From Rana temporaria (taxonomy: Eukaryota; Chordata; Amphibia; Anura; Ranidae): a stretch of 64,000 nucleotides of DNA. The position numbers and the translations under genes are program-made. Positions within the stretch are counted from its first letter, which is position 1. Every line of letters begins with the position of its first letter. The notes below the pieces were generated by a model. It worked only from the letters and a program-made list of their open reading frames with translations, searched no databases and was not told the DNA's origin. Below are positions 46,920 through 57,644 of the stretch, piece after piece. The stretch covers positions 297,196,599 to 297,260,598 of the forward strand of contig NC_053492.1 in assembly GCF_905171775.1 (NCBI RefSeq). The letters run 5' to 3'.

Positions 46920-47398
46920 TTAAAGCGGAGCTCCACCTAAAAGTGGACCTTCCGCTCATCGGAACCCTCCTCCCCTCCGGTGTCACATTTGGCACCTTTC
47001 AGGGGGAGGGGGGGAGCAGATACCTGTCTAAAGACCGGTATTTGCACCCACTTCCGGCCACACAGTCTGCGGGTCAGATCCCGTCGCCCCCCCCCCCCCG
47101 TTGTGTTCTGGGAAACACTCGTCTCACAGAACACAGCGGGGACCAGTGAGTACGGCGCAGCGTGACTCACGCATTTGCGCCGTAGGGAACCGGGCAGTGA
47201 AGCCGCAATGCTTCACTACCTGGTTCCCTCACCGAGGATGGCGGTGGGGGCAACAGAGTGATGAGCGATTGCTCGTCTTCTGCTGCCGACGGCGCTGGAC
47301 TCCAGGACAGGTAAGTGTCCTAATATTAAAAGTCAGCAGCTGCAGTATTTGTAGCTGCTGGCTTTTAATATTTTTTGTATGGCGGACCTCCGCTTTAA
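46920..47398. repeat. MITE with TTAAAGCGGAGCTCCACC ends
   Basis: Left TTAAAGCGGAGCTCCACC, right GCGGACCTCCGCTTTAA. GC-rich core with a C run (47088-47099). Same class as 54223-54763. Confidence 0.82.
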
Positions 47399-47519
47399 TT
47401 AGGAACAACATTGGTCATCTAGCTGGCTCAACAGTGTAAAAAAAATTGTGTATATCGCAAGGATCAACATCCAGCATCCCTCACCAGTGTCAAAGGGAGT
47501 TGAGGTCAGAATTGCGCCC

Positions 47520-48475
47520 TAGCCCAATTGGCTAGCATCTTTTGCGAAGACCTTCCAAAACTCCAGAGGAAAAGGTTTCCCTAAATCCAGTGCAATGCTG
47601 GAATTCCAACATGCTAGGGAAAGTATGCTGTTGGTGGTTAACCACCAACAGCATACTTTCCCTAGCGTGTTGGAATCTGCATCTGCATGAGGCAGTCCAA
47701 GGACTAAGTCCAGTCATGCAGCCAACATGAATTGAGGGTTCCTTCTCGGCCTGGAGGGCCCTGGCATGAGAATGAAGGTATAGAAGTTTTTCCTCAGGCA
47801 GAAGGTTCTGTACAGGGCAATGCCAATCATCAGAGCCAGTTATCCCAATCTATGATATGGGTCCAGTGATGACTTGATTTAGGATCCAATTAAAGCACTG
47901 CAGAATCTCTACCACCTGTTGGATGTTGGCCAACAGGGAGGACTGGTCCAAAAACAGGTGATCGTCCAGGTACTCCCAAAATATGAATCCCCTGGGAATG
48001 AAGCAGAGCCAGAACCAGGGAACGCACCTTGTTGAAGGCAAGCCTAAGAAAAGGGCAACAAACTGGTAATGTTGAGCACCCACTGCAAAACCCAAAACCC
48101 AGGTAGTGCTGACAGAAAGATGGGCAGATAGTGATCACAGAAAAATGTGCAAATAGGCATCCCAGATGTCTATTGAGGCCACAAAATCCCTCAGAAAGGA
48201 GAGAAGCAATGACCGACCTGTCATTTTCGATTTAAAACTTTTGGACCCATAGGAATAAGATGAGAGCCTTCAGATACAGAACTCCTACATTTGGTTTGGG
48301 AATTATGAAAAGGTTTAAGTAGAGCCCTTGAAAGCACTCTCCTAGTGGAACAAAGGTAATGGCCCCTTGAACAAGAGCTGCGGACAGCTGAGGCTAGCTG
48401 GGAGTGGGAGGGGTTATACAGGGGAAAGTACCTGCAGTCTACCTTTTTTTTTCCCCAGTGTCCAATCACCTTAAA
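47520..48475 (-). pseudogene. DIRS copy 5, decayed RT fragment with a terminal-repeat piece
   Basis: The RT segment at 47850-48140 encodes AQHYQFVALFLGLP and WEYLDDHLFLDQSS, aligning to copy 1 with the YLDD box preserved. 48405-48475 resembles the right inverted terminal repeat (GGGAGGGGTTATACAGGGG, CCAGTGTCCAATCACC). Gag and recombinase are missing. It carries the 74-bp palindrome at 47603-47676. Confidence 0.85.
47603..47676. repeat. Spacerless 74-bp near-perfect palindrome
   Basis: Two 37-bp arms meet at GGTTAACC with no spacer, and only one arm position differs (CATGC against the complement of GCGTG). It lies within DIRS copy 5. Confidence 0.95.
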
Positions 48476-48527
48476 GCAGCTGCAAAAAAAAAAAAGGAGT
48501 AATTAAAGTGACTGTATCCTCTGCTGT

Positions 48528-49263
48528 GCCCAGATTCTCGTAGGAGTTACGCCGGCGTATCTCCAGATACACCGTCGTAACTCTGAGTTTGAGGCGTCGT
48601 ATCTATGCGCCCGATTCTTAGAATCAGTTACGCATAGATTTGTCTTAGATCCGACCGGCGTAAGTCTCTTACGCTGTCGTATCTAAGTTGCATATTTACG
48701 CTGGCCGCTAGGTGGCGCTTCCGTCGATTTCCGTGTTGAATATGGTAATGAGCTAGATACGCCGATTCTCAAAACGTACGTGCGACCGGCGCTTTTTTTT
48801 ACGTCGTTTACGTTAGGCTTTTTTGGGCGTAAAGTTACCCCTGCTCTATGAGGCGTAGATGAGGCGTACCAATGTTAGGTATGGACGTCGGAACAGAGTC
48901 AAATTTTTCACGCTTTACATCGTTTGCGCAAGTCGTCCGTCAATGGGGCTGGACGCAAGTTACGTTCACGTTGACTAGGCATTGAGCGGGCGCAATTTAT
49001 TTAGAAAATTCAACGTGATACTGAGCATGCGCCGTTCTAACAAAGCGTCATTTACCTGGGGTCACGATTAATTTCCATAAAACACACCCACCACTTCCAC
49101 ATTTGAATTAGGCGGGCTTACGCCAGCCCAGTTACACTACGCCGGCGTAACTTAAAGCGCAAGTTCTTTGAGAATACGGAACATGCCGCTCTAAGTTGCG
49201 GCGTAGTGCATCTCAGATGCGCTACGCCCGCCTAAAGATGGGCGATTCTACGAGAATCTGGGG
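48528..49263. repeat. CpG-rich palindromic element, CCCAGATTCTCGTAG ends
   Basis: Left CCCAGATTCTCGTAGGAGTT, right CTACGAGAATCTGGG. The interior is rich in TACGCCGGCGTA-type palindromes. It resembles 44819-45569 in both word usage and length. Confidence 0.88.
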
Positions 49264-49776
49264 CTAAATTTTCATGGTCCTCCCCCTTCCACTAAATGAA
49301 TCATGTGTCCAAAACATAAAAAATAACAGGTTTAAATAAGATAGAAAACATCCAAGAATACATTCCTGTATGAGGTGGCTTGGACATACAGTACTCAACT
49401 TCTGGAACTAATACCAAGTCCTCCTGCATACTAGTTAATTACAAACGGTGCTTCTCCTAACAGGAGAAAATCCGCGTTAAAAACTCGCCTAATCTTTTTT
49501 TCAAACCAGTTTAGGAGAGTTTAGCAGAGTTTGATGCTTGGGCATTTATTTCATTGGCCAGAATTTTATTTTAATCTGGCAATCAAAATGAATAAAATAT
49601 AAAATTCGAAATGCTGAACGCGTCTAAAGCATCTAAAGCCTAGCGGTCAGTGTTTTTCATAGTCAAAATTTGCTCTCCTGAATGTGATTTTAGGGTATTC
49701 AGAAAACATCCTCTCAACTCCCTTCTACTAAACTGCTGTAAACGTCCGTTTGTGCGTGGACACATATGATAACATA
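49264..49776. other. MITE remnant flanking the Tc1 relic
   Basis: Contains GTGCGTGGACACATATGATAACAT just before the Tc1 insertion, the shared core of the GGCCTCATGCACAC family. The matching outer end TGTGTGCATGAGGCC is at about 51320-51334. Confidence 0.6.
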
Positions 49777-51263
49777 CAGTGCCTTGAAAAAGTATTCATA
49801 CCCCCTTGACGTTCCACATTTTGTCATGTTACAACCAAAAATTTAAATTTGTTTAATTGGGATATTATTTAATAGACCAACACAAAGTGGCACATAATTG
49901 GGAAGTGGAAGGAAAATGATAAATGGTTTTCAAAATGTTTTACAAATATCTATCTAAATATCCCCAACTAAAATCTAGTGGAACCAATTGCCTTTAGAAG
50001 TCATCTAATTACTAAATAAAGTCCACCTGTGTGTAATTTAATCATCTCAGTATTAATACAGCTGTTCTGTGAAGCCCTCAGAGGTTTGTTAGAGAACCTT
50101 AGTGAACAAATAGCATCACGAAGGCCAAGGAACACACCAGACAGGCCAGGGATAAAGTTGTGGAGAAGTTAAAGCAGTAAACAATCTCACAGAGCACTGT
50201 TTAATTCATCATTCCAAAATCGAGAATATGGCACAACTTCAAACCTATCAAGACATGGCCATCCACCTAAACTGACAGGCCGGGCAAGGACAGCATTATT
50301 TAGAGAAGCAGCCAATAGGCTCATGGTAACTCTGGAGGAGCTTCAGAGATGGACAGCTCAGGTGGGAGAATCTGTCTACAGGACGATTAGTCGTGCACTC
50401 CACAAATCTGGCCCTTATGGAAGAGTGGCAAGAAGAAAGCCATTGTTGAAAGAAAGCCATAAGAAGTCCTGTTTGTAGTTTGCGAGAAGCCATGTGGGGG
50501 ACACAGCAAATATGTGGAAGAAGGTGCTCTGGTCAGATGACGCCAAAATTTAACTTTTAAATGTAACTTTTAAAAGCAAAACACTATGTGTGGCGGACAA
50601 CTTACACTGCACATCACCCTGAACACACCATCCCCACCGTGAAACATGGTGATGGCAGCATCTTTTTGTAGGGATGCTTTTCTTCAGCAGGGACATGGAA
50701 GCTGGTCAGAGTTGATGGGAAGACGGATGGAGACAAATACAGGGCAATCTTTGAAGAAAACCCGTTTGAATCTGCAAAAGACTTGACTGGGGCGGAGGTC
50801 ACCTTCCAGCAGGACAACGGCCCTAAACATACAGCCAGGGCTACAATGGAATGATTTAGATCAAAGCATATTCATGTGTTAAAATGGACCAAAGTCCAAA
50901 CCTAAATCCAATCGAGAACCAGTGGTAAGAATTGAAAATTGCTGTTCACAGACGCTCCCAATTCAATCTGACAGAGCTTGAGCTATTTTGCAAAGAAGAA
51001 TGGGCAAAAATGTGACTCTAGATGTGCACAGCTGGTAGAGACATCCCCAAAAAGACTTGCATCTGTAATTGCAGAGAAAGGTGGTTCTATAAAGTATTGA
51101 CTCAGGAGTACAAATGCATGCCGTATTTTTCACATATTTGTAAAAAACGTTTATCATTTTCCTTCCACTTCACAATTATGTACCACTTTGTGTTGGTCTT
51201 TCACATAAAATACATTTATGTTTTTGGTTGTAACATGACAAAATTTACTTTTTCAAGGCACTG
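49777..51263 (+). pseudogene. Tc1/mariner transposon with dead transposase
   Basis: 1487 bp with inverted termini CAGTGCCTTGAAAAAGTA and TTACTTTTTCAAGGCACTG, flanked by TA on both sides (49775-49776, 51264-51265), as Tc1 elements require. Inner inverted words (CCAACACAAAGTGGCACATAATTG and its complement near 51175) belong to long terminal repeats. The plus-strand transposase region (about 50050-50990) resembles Tc1 transposase text (for example the CAGGACAACGGCCCTAAACATACAGCC segment), but no frame is longer than about 85 codons. Confidence 0.9.
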
Positions 51264-51383
51264 TAGATGGGAGTTCTAGGACAAAAGAAAAAAAAAAAAA
51301 ACACAAAAACATGAACAGTTGTGTGCATGAGGCCTGAACTCCAGGCAGCTTTAAAAGCACAAATTAAAGTAGCTATGTAATCA

Positions 51384-52396
51384 TTAACCACTTGCCGACC
51401 GCCCACCGCCGTTATACGTCGGCAAGTTGGCTCGGCTGGGTGAGAGCACGTAGTATGACGTCCTCTCTCCCAGCCGCCACTAGGGGCACACGCGAGCCGC
51501 GGGAGGCGCGTCCGCGCGCGCCCCCCGCTCGTCCCCGATTCCCGTGCGTGTGCCCGGCGGGCGCGATCGCCGCCGGGCACACGCGATCGCTCGGTACAGA
51601 GCGGGGACCGGGAGCTGTGTGTGTAAACACACAGCTCCCGGTCCTGTCAGCAGGGGAAATGCTGATTTTCTGTTCATACAATGTATGAACCGAAGATCAG
51701 TGTTTCCCCTAGTGAGGCCACCCCCCCGCCCCACAGTAAGAACACACCCAGGCATACTTAACCCCTTCCCCGCCCCCTAGTGTTAACCCCTTCACTGCCA
51801 GTGGCATTTTTATAGTAATCCAATGCATTTTTATAGCACTGATCGCTATAAAAATGCCAATGGTCCCAAAAAGGTGTCAAAAGTGTCCGAAGTGTCCGCC
51901 ATAATGTCGCAATACCGAAAAAAAAAAATCGCTGATCGCCGCCATTACTAGTAAAAAAATATATAATAAAAATGACATAAAAATACCCCCTATTTTGTAA
52001 ACGCTATAACTTTTGCGCAAACCAATCAATAAACGCTTATTGCGATTTTTTTTTTAAGAAAAATATGTAGAAGAAAACGTATCGGCCTAAACTGAGGAAA
52101 AAAAAAAGTTTTTTTATATATTTTTGGGGGATATTTATTATAGCAAAATGTAAAAAATATTAAATTTTTTCAAAATTGTCTCTCTATTTTTGTTTATAGC
52201 GCAAAAACTAAAAAACCGCAGAGGTGATCAAATACCACCAAAAGAAAGCTCTATTTGTGGGAAAAAAAGGACGCCAATTTTGTTTGGGAGCCACGTCGCA
52301 CGACCGCGCAATTGTCTGTTAAAGCGACGCAGTCCCGAATCGCAAAAAGTACTCTGGTCTTTGGGCAGCAATATGGTCCGGGCGGTAAGTGGTTAA
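51384..52396. repeat. Palindromic MITE, TTAACCACTT family, undisturbed copy
   Basis: 1013 bp with inverted ends TTAACCACTTGCCGACCG and CGGGCGGTAAGTGGTTAA. GC-rich first third with strong palindromes (CCCGGCGGGCGCGATCGCCG, GGGACCGGGAGCTGTGTGTG), A/T-rich middle. It serves as the empty-site reference for the DIRS and L1 insertions. No coding capacity seen. Confidence 0.92.
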
Positions 52397-52823
52397 TACA
52401 CCATTAAAGAGGAACTCCATGTTGCTGCATACAGTAAGCTGTGCTGTCTTCCTGCACATGTACTAAACACTTTTCTTCTGCAACTGGAAATAAACAGTTG
52501 GTCATACGGCACCTCAGCCATTCAGAAATGTATTTTTAGCAATGAATACAAGGTGCTCTAGAAATGGCTGTGGTAGAGATTGTGACATCATCCGCCTGCC
52601 TCTACACCTTGGCCATCGCTTTCCTACAAGGCTTCTTTAGGAAATACCACATTGTGTCACAATGGGCAATCTAAGCAGACTGGCTACAGACAACAATTTT
52701 AAAGAATAGTAGGACAGTTGTTTTTTTTATGATGCTTGCATGGCACAGGATGGTACCATGCCCTGAGATGCTGCAGAATTAATAGACCTCTGAGGGCATT
52801 TAAAGGGGAGGGTATGGTCTTAA

Positions 52824-53330
52824 GGCTGCATTCACACCTTAGCGTAGCTTGTTTGGTCGTTTTTCGGGCGTTTTTTCGGGCGTTTTGTCGCACGTATTCA
52901 TGCGTATTTGCACGTTTGCATACAGCGCCGTCCAACGTTTTTGTACTTAGACGTTTTTTATTTTAGCCAATAGGATAAAGTATCAGCTTTTCATCACTTG
53001 TTGCTATGTTGGTAGATTTTATTTATCTTCTGCCTGGGTGAAATGTTTTATTGATTAAAGCGACAAAACGCCCGTAGCAAATGCTCGTTGTCACGCTAGT
53101 CGCTTGAATCGAGCGTTTCCATTACTTTCTATGGGAAATACAAACGCCCAAACCGCCCGATTCGCGCGTCAAAAAAGGGTCCGGAACTTGTTTGAGCTTC
53201 AGGCGTTCGGCGTCAGGCGTTTTGGAGTGGATATGTGAACCATCTCCATTGAGAATAATGTATTTTTTCCCCTCTAGCGTTTTGGAGCGTCGCGCTTCAG
53301 GCGACAAAACGCTCAGGTGTGAATGGGGTC
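52824..53330. mobile_element. Harbinger-like MITE with TAA duplication
   Basis: Left GGCTGCATTCACACCTTAGCG, right GCTCAGGTGTGAATGGGGTC, flanked by TAA (52821-52823, 53331-53333). Rich in GGGCGTTTT and AACGC words in both orientations. It lies about 270 bp from the MAP7 exon at 53603, on its 3' side. Confidence 0.85.
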
Positions 53331-53602
53331 TAACTGCTGGGCAGACTGGACAGCAGGAGACTTCAAGGACAACCTGCTTGAACAAAACATTTTTTTACTT
53401 CTAATACACCAATGACCTGTGGACAGTTTGGCTATTATTAGTTCAACTTTAAGGATACCACCAACATCTTCACAGCATATTTTGCCACTTACATATTTTG
53501 ATGATTTCATGAGATATGGTATATAAAAATACAACTTCAATAAACAATGTTGCAGTATGAAGCCTGTTCTGAAGAAAGAAATTCATGCAAAAAAAAACAT
53601 AC

Positions 53603-53680
53603 CCATGACTTTCTCCTGTACCTCTCGACGCTCTCGGGCAAGTCTTTGTCTCTCATCGACCTTCAAGACAAGATGAGGTT
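53603..53680 (-). CDS. map7: MAP7 exon: start of the basic microtubule-binding helix
   Basis: The acceptor is at 53681-53682 (CCAG on the minus strand) and the donor GTATGT is at 53597-53602. The 78-nt exon enters with two bases of a split codon and leaves with one. It encodes the DERQRLARERRE motif, which opens the microtubule-binding region of MAP7 proteins. This is the most 5' coding exon visible. The residues before it (PHLVLKV) match the linker that precedes this helix in vertebrate MAP7. The next exon is about 10 kb away at 43434-43597, and the joined codon gives alanine. The upstream intron runs beyond the window and contains the L1 element. Confidence 0.93.
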
Positions 53681-54222
53681 CTGGAAAAAGCATGAAAATG
53701 CAAATATCTGTCAGCCAACTTCTGCCAAGTTATAGCGCATAGAACCTGCAGCTGAAGTGCATATGATTTCAGCCAATGGCCTCTACCCTTGGAAAAGTAA
53801 ACATTTCTGCACATACAGCTTTTTACATAGTGATCTATGTCTAGCATCCTTTTGTAAGGCTCGTGATCTCTAGATATACAATATTCAGCCAATTCAAGTT
53901 GAACACATATTTTATTATATAGTTTTAGAAAAGTATACACAGTGTCAACCTTTATTTTTCATATCAAATTGTTTTATTATGTTAATGTTTCTACCTATCA
54001 AATGTTAGCCAAGGTAAATGCTATATGCATGGCTAGCTAAACAGTACTTGCTTATTTTTAAATAGGTGATGATCTGTTCCCTTTCTTGAGTCATTCATGG
54101 CAAAATCACAAATTCACAAACATTTTCTCCCAACTGAATGTACGTAACAGAAAACAATGGCAAGTCTTCTACAACTTTTGGCAAATTATGGTAGGTGGCC
54201 AGTCACAGACCAGTCTTGTTCA

Positions 54223-54763
54223 TTAAAGTGGAGTTCCACCCATAAATATAACATTACATCAGTAGTTTTAAAAAAATATGTCATTAGTCCTTTAAGAATT
54301 TTTTTTTTTTTTTAGATGCCTTCAAAGTGTTGTTGCTAGGCAGAATAGTTAATCTTCCCACTTCCTGCACCTAGGTGCTTAATGCTTCCTAACCTACACC
54401 GCACAGACTCCTGGGAATGTAGTGGGTGTAACTTTCCAGGAGTCTGTGCACTCCCCAGTCTCAAAGAATCATGTGACTTGGACAGTACAGGTGCTGAAAC
54501 CTGATCTGACACTGCTTGTGCAGCACTGAGCATGTGCGAGATCTGCAAGGCTGAAATCCAGGAAGTCATACAGTCTGGCTTCATGATGCCCACACTTAAG
54601 ATGGCCCCAGTCAATTTCTATTTTATAAAGTGTCTAAATGCTGTAACAACCTAACAAAACAGACCTTAGTTTACAGACTAACTTTACTAGAATACATTAA
54701 GCTTGTGTATTACAGGGGTATTTATATTTAAAAAGTGAAATTGTGGCCGGAACTCCGCTTTAA
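54223..54763. repeat. MITE with TTAAAGTGGAGTTCCACCC ends
   Basis: The right end GGCCGGAACTCCGCTTTAA complements the left end imperfectly. Internal inverted segment ACTCCTGGGAATGTAG / CCAGGAGTCTGTGCA. No coding capacity. Confidence 0.8.
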
Positions 54764-54949
54764 TATGTTCTGCACAGAACATATACAGATTGCCCAACAT
54801 TTTATGATGATATATCCTTGAGGGACATTACCTATCCTGTCACTGTAAACATATCAGAAAGAAAAAGTTACAACACTGGGAGATCTATACAAACATGGGC
54901 AAATATAAAGTGGAACTCCAAACAAAAACTTTTTTGCAGTCCAAAGGCT

Positions 54950-55650
54950 CGTACACACGCTTTGATTTTCGGACGACCGAACGTCCGTTTTTCGTGGCAT
55001 GCTAGTCTCAGGTCGAAAGTGAAGAGGTTACTTACAATACGGAAATTTTCATATGACAGAATACAACGTCAGAAGTGACGTAATGTGTTGAATAGTTTTA
55101 TATGTATTCTTTCATTTCAGAGCATGCGGAGTTATGCGGACTTGAGTTCACATCCGACAAAAGTTTTAGCCCTGGTTCACACTGGGCTGCGGGAGTAAAG
55201 CCGTGCTAGTTCAGCTGAACTCGCACGATTTCACTCCCGCCGGCAGTCCCGATTTCGGCCGCGATTTAAGAGACATCTGTGCAGGTTTCTGCACAGATGT
55301 CTATGTAAATCGCGGCCCGAAATCGCAAAAAATAGTACAGGAACTACTTTTTGAAATCGGTGCAGCGCCGCAGATGCGGCGTCGCACCGATTAGGACAGT
55401 GTCATTGCCGACAATTGGCGGCAAATGCCGTCGATTTGAGATGCGATTTCACATGTGAAATCACATCTCAAATCGAAGGAAATCGTATCCAGTGTGAACC
55501 TGGGCTTATAGTCTGCACATCCAGCTTTTGTCTGACGAAAAAGCGTAATCTGCTGTCGAAAGCACCGTACTAACCAATCCGAAAATCGGCAGACATCTCG
55601 TCGTACAAATTTTTCCATCCGATTTTCATATCGTGCGTACGGGCCCTTAG
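54950..55650. repeat. GTACACACG palindromic repeat carrying a younger MITE
   Basis: Left CTCGTACACACGCTTTGATTTTCGGACG, right ATCGTGCGTACGGGCCC, with CGGACGACCGAAC and GTCTGACGAAAAAGC inner words. A Harbinger-like element (55169-55505) is inserted in its middle. Confidence 0.75.
55169..55505. mobile_element. Harbinger-like MITE with TTA duplication
   Basis: Left GCCCTGGTTCACACTGGGC, right CCAGTGTGAACCTGGGC, flanked by TTA (55166-55168, 55506-55508). Palindromic core around ATTTCACATGTGAAAT. Confidence 0.9.
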
Positions 55651-55863
55651 GCTCAACTTACATGTTACAATCTGACTATGCAACAGTGTTGTCAACCTAC
55701 CAGATTGAAATATACTGGCACGACACCCGAAATTTACTGGCACAGCCACGTTTTTACTGGCATTTCACAAAAGTTTCTAAATTACATTTTTTAGGTGCAC
55801 ATTTCAGTATTTAGGCTACAAACAAGTACGCTAGGCAAACAGCAATGTGATTTAAGGTAGATA

Positions 55864-56425
55864 TTAACCACTTAACGACCGCCGCACGACAATATACGTC
55901 GGCAGAATGGCACGGCTGGGCAGATGGACGTACCGGCACGTCCTGTACATCTGCCCGGTCGCGGGCCCTGGTCCGAAGCTCCGGGACCGTGAGACCCGCG
56001 GACCTGATCGCCGCTGGGGTCCCGCGATCGGTCCCCGGAACTGAAGAACGGGGAGAGCCGCGTGTAAACACGCCTTCCCCGTGCTTCACTGTGGCGGCTG
56101 CATCGATCGCGTCATCCCCTTTATAGGGAGACACAATCGATGACGTCACTCCTACAGCCACACCCCCCTACTGTTGTAAACACACACTAGGTGAAACATA
56201 ACCCCTTCAGCGCCCCCTGTGGTTAACTCCCAAACTGCAACTGTCATTTCCACAATAAAGAATGCATTTTAAATGCATTTTTTGCTGTGAAAATGACAAA
56301 GGTCCCAAAAATGTGTCAAAATTGTGTGAACTGTCCGCCATAATGTCGCAGTTGGGAAAAAAAAAATCGCTGATCGCCGCCATTAGTAGTAAAAAATTTT
56401 TTTTTTTATAAAAATGCAATAAAAC
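55864..56425. repeat. Palindromic MITE, TTAACCACTT family, cut by the L1
   Basis: Starts TTAACCACTTAACGACCG and follows the 51384 copy (GTCCGCCATAATGTCGCA, TCGCTGATCGCCGCCATTA) up to ATAAAAATGCAATAAAACT. There the L1 begins. The remainder should lie beyond the right edge. Confidence 0.9.
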
Positions 56426-56528
56426 TGAGGGGGCGTGGCTTGGCAGGCGACGGAGATGGCAGCACATTGAGCGAGCTCCTCCACACACACAGCCCTATCT
56501 AGCTGAATACCCGGCACAAAGCATCCCA

Positions 56529-57644
56529 ATGCCTGGCAAAAAGACCTGCTTCACACCGCGATCTCGCCCGAGACGTGCCTCGGTGTCCTATTCCGCCCAG
56601 AACATAGCGGAACTTTTCAAACCCAGGACCGCAGGACGCGGCGCTGCAACTAGGCCCAAGATGGCGCCGACCAGCCACGACGAGGACTACAGTGATGATT
56701 CACAATCAGCCCCTGAAAGCCTGGCGCGGGGCAAGTCAGCATCGGACCAACCCTTAACGTTCGCTGACATGTCCATGATCGCTGCGGACATAAAGGCCAC
56801 GTTCTCAGCCGCCATAACGGACCTTAAGACTAGCATGTTAGTACTTAATGAGAAGATGGCCGCGGCAGAGTCTCAAGGGAAGCGCAGAGACAAGGCTATA
56901 CTGCGGGTAGAGAAGGCAACCTTGGTGCACGCACAACACTTTATTGAAATGAACAGACACATCGAAGACCTCGATAATAGAGGAAGGAGGTGTAATGTGC
57001 GGGTCAGGGGGATCCCGGAATCCGTGGACGCAGACCAGATAGCAACGACATTGAGCAGCGTATTTAACAGCCTACTAGAGAGACAAGAGGACGCACCGAT
57101 CGGCTTTGTCCGTGCCCACAGAGCTCTCAGACCCAGAGGACCTGACGGGGCCCCCCCGAGAGACATTATCTGCTGTATGGAAAGTTTCAGCCTGAAAGAG
57201 GAGATTATGCACAGAGCTAGGAGGAATGACCACATAGTTTATAATGGAGCGACCATTTTACTGTTCCAGGATCTATCTCCCATAACTCTGAGGAACAGAA
57301 GAGCTCTGCGCCCCCTACTGGACAAACTGAGAGAGAAAGACATGCGTTATACTTGGCGCTTCCCCTTCGCGCTAGTGGTCACCTTTAATGGACACCAACA
57401 CATGCTCCGCACGCCCGCTGATTTACCGGAGTTCTGCAACGCCCTAGGTCTGGACTTGGTCGAGTTGCCAGAATGGTATGCGGAATTCCTACACCCTCTA
57501 CCAGAACGGAGCCCTCCGGATTCGCCCCTCTCCACCCCAGATACACGGCTGACAAAGAGAGCTAAACATGGCAGAGGCGGTGGATCAAAGACCGGCACCC
57601 CGAGAAGGCAAGCAGAAGGTCCGAGGGAGCTGAACATGATCTGA
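56529..57644 (+). CDS. L1 ORF1 protein (RNA-binding chaperone)
   Basis: Intact, 371 residues. A basic N-terminus (KKTCFTPRSRPRR) is followed by an acidic Ser-rich linker (about 48-70). A helical, coiled-coil-like stretch spans about 80-150. The RRM spans about 152-255, opening with RRCNVRVRGIPES and including RAHRALRPRG and the ESFSLKEEIMHRAR segment. The C-terminal domain spans about 255-330 (LLFQDLSPITLRNRRALRPL, RYTWRFPFALVVTFNG). This is the L1 ORF1p trimer architecture, which coats element RNA and acts as a nucleic-acid chaperone. The start ATG follows a short leader of about 100 bp. No disabling change is seen, indicating a fairly young copy. Confidence 0.93.
   Translation: MPGKKTCFTPRSRPRRASVSYSAQNIAELFKPRTAGRGAATRPKMAPTSHDEDYSDDSQSAPESLARGKSASDQPLTFADMSMIAADIKATFSAAITDLKTSMLVLNEKMAAAESQGKRRDKAILRVEKATLVHAQHFIEMNRHIEDLDNRGRRCNVRVRGIPESVDADQIATTLSSVFNSLLERQEDAPIGFVRAHRALRPRGPDGAPPRDIICCMESFSLKEEIMHRARRNDHIVYNGATILLFQDLSPITLRNRRALRPLLDKLREKDMRYTWRFPFALVVTFNGHQHMLRTPADLPEFCNALGLDLVELPEWYAEFLHPLPERSPPDSPLSTPDTRLTKRAKHGRGGGSKTGTPRRQAEGPRELNMI

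Larger units (their letters stand above)
6795..53680 (-). other. map7: MAP7 (ensconsin) gene, internal part: eight joined exons
   Basis: Eight minus-strand exons with AG acceptors and GT donors chain in phase: 78, 164, 118, 111, 114, 134, 125 and 278 nt, total 1122 nt, giving 373 complete codons plus split codons at both ends. The product matches vertebrate MAP7, with the arginine/glutamate-rich microtubule-binding helix first, then conserved WSWGG, SPWESSVV, STAALSG and RPPSPGN blocks. MAP7 binds microtubules through this N-terminal half and activates or recruits kinesin-1 through a C-terminal coiled coil, which is not in this window. The start codon and 5' exon(s) lie right of 53680, beyond the window. 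The last exons lie left of 6795. Paralogues MAP7D1, D2 and D3 were considered. The SCSPI and RPPSPGN segments fit MAP7 best. Confidence 0.93.

Noticed and set aside
51245..51780. Arg/Pro-rich ORFs on both strands
   Set aside because: They fall in the GC-rich palindromic third of a MITE and are mutually antisense. No family similarity.
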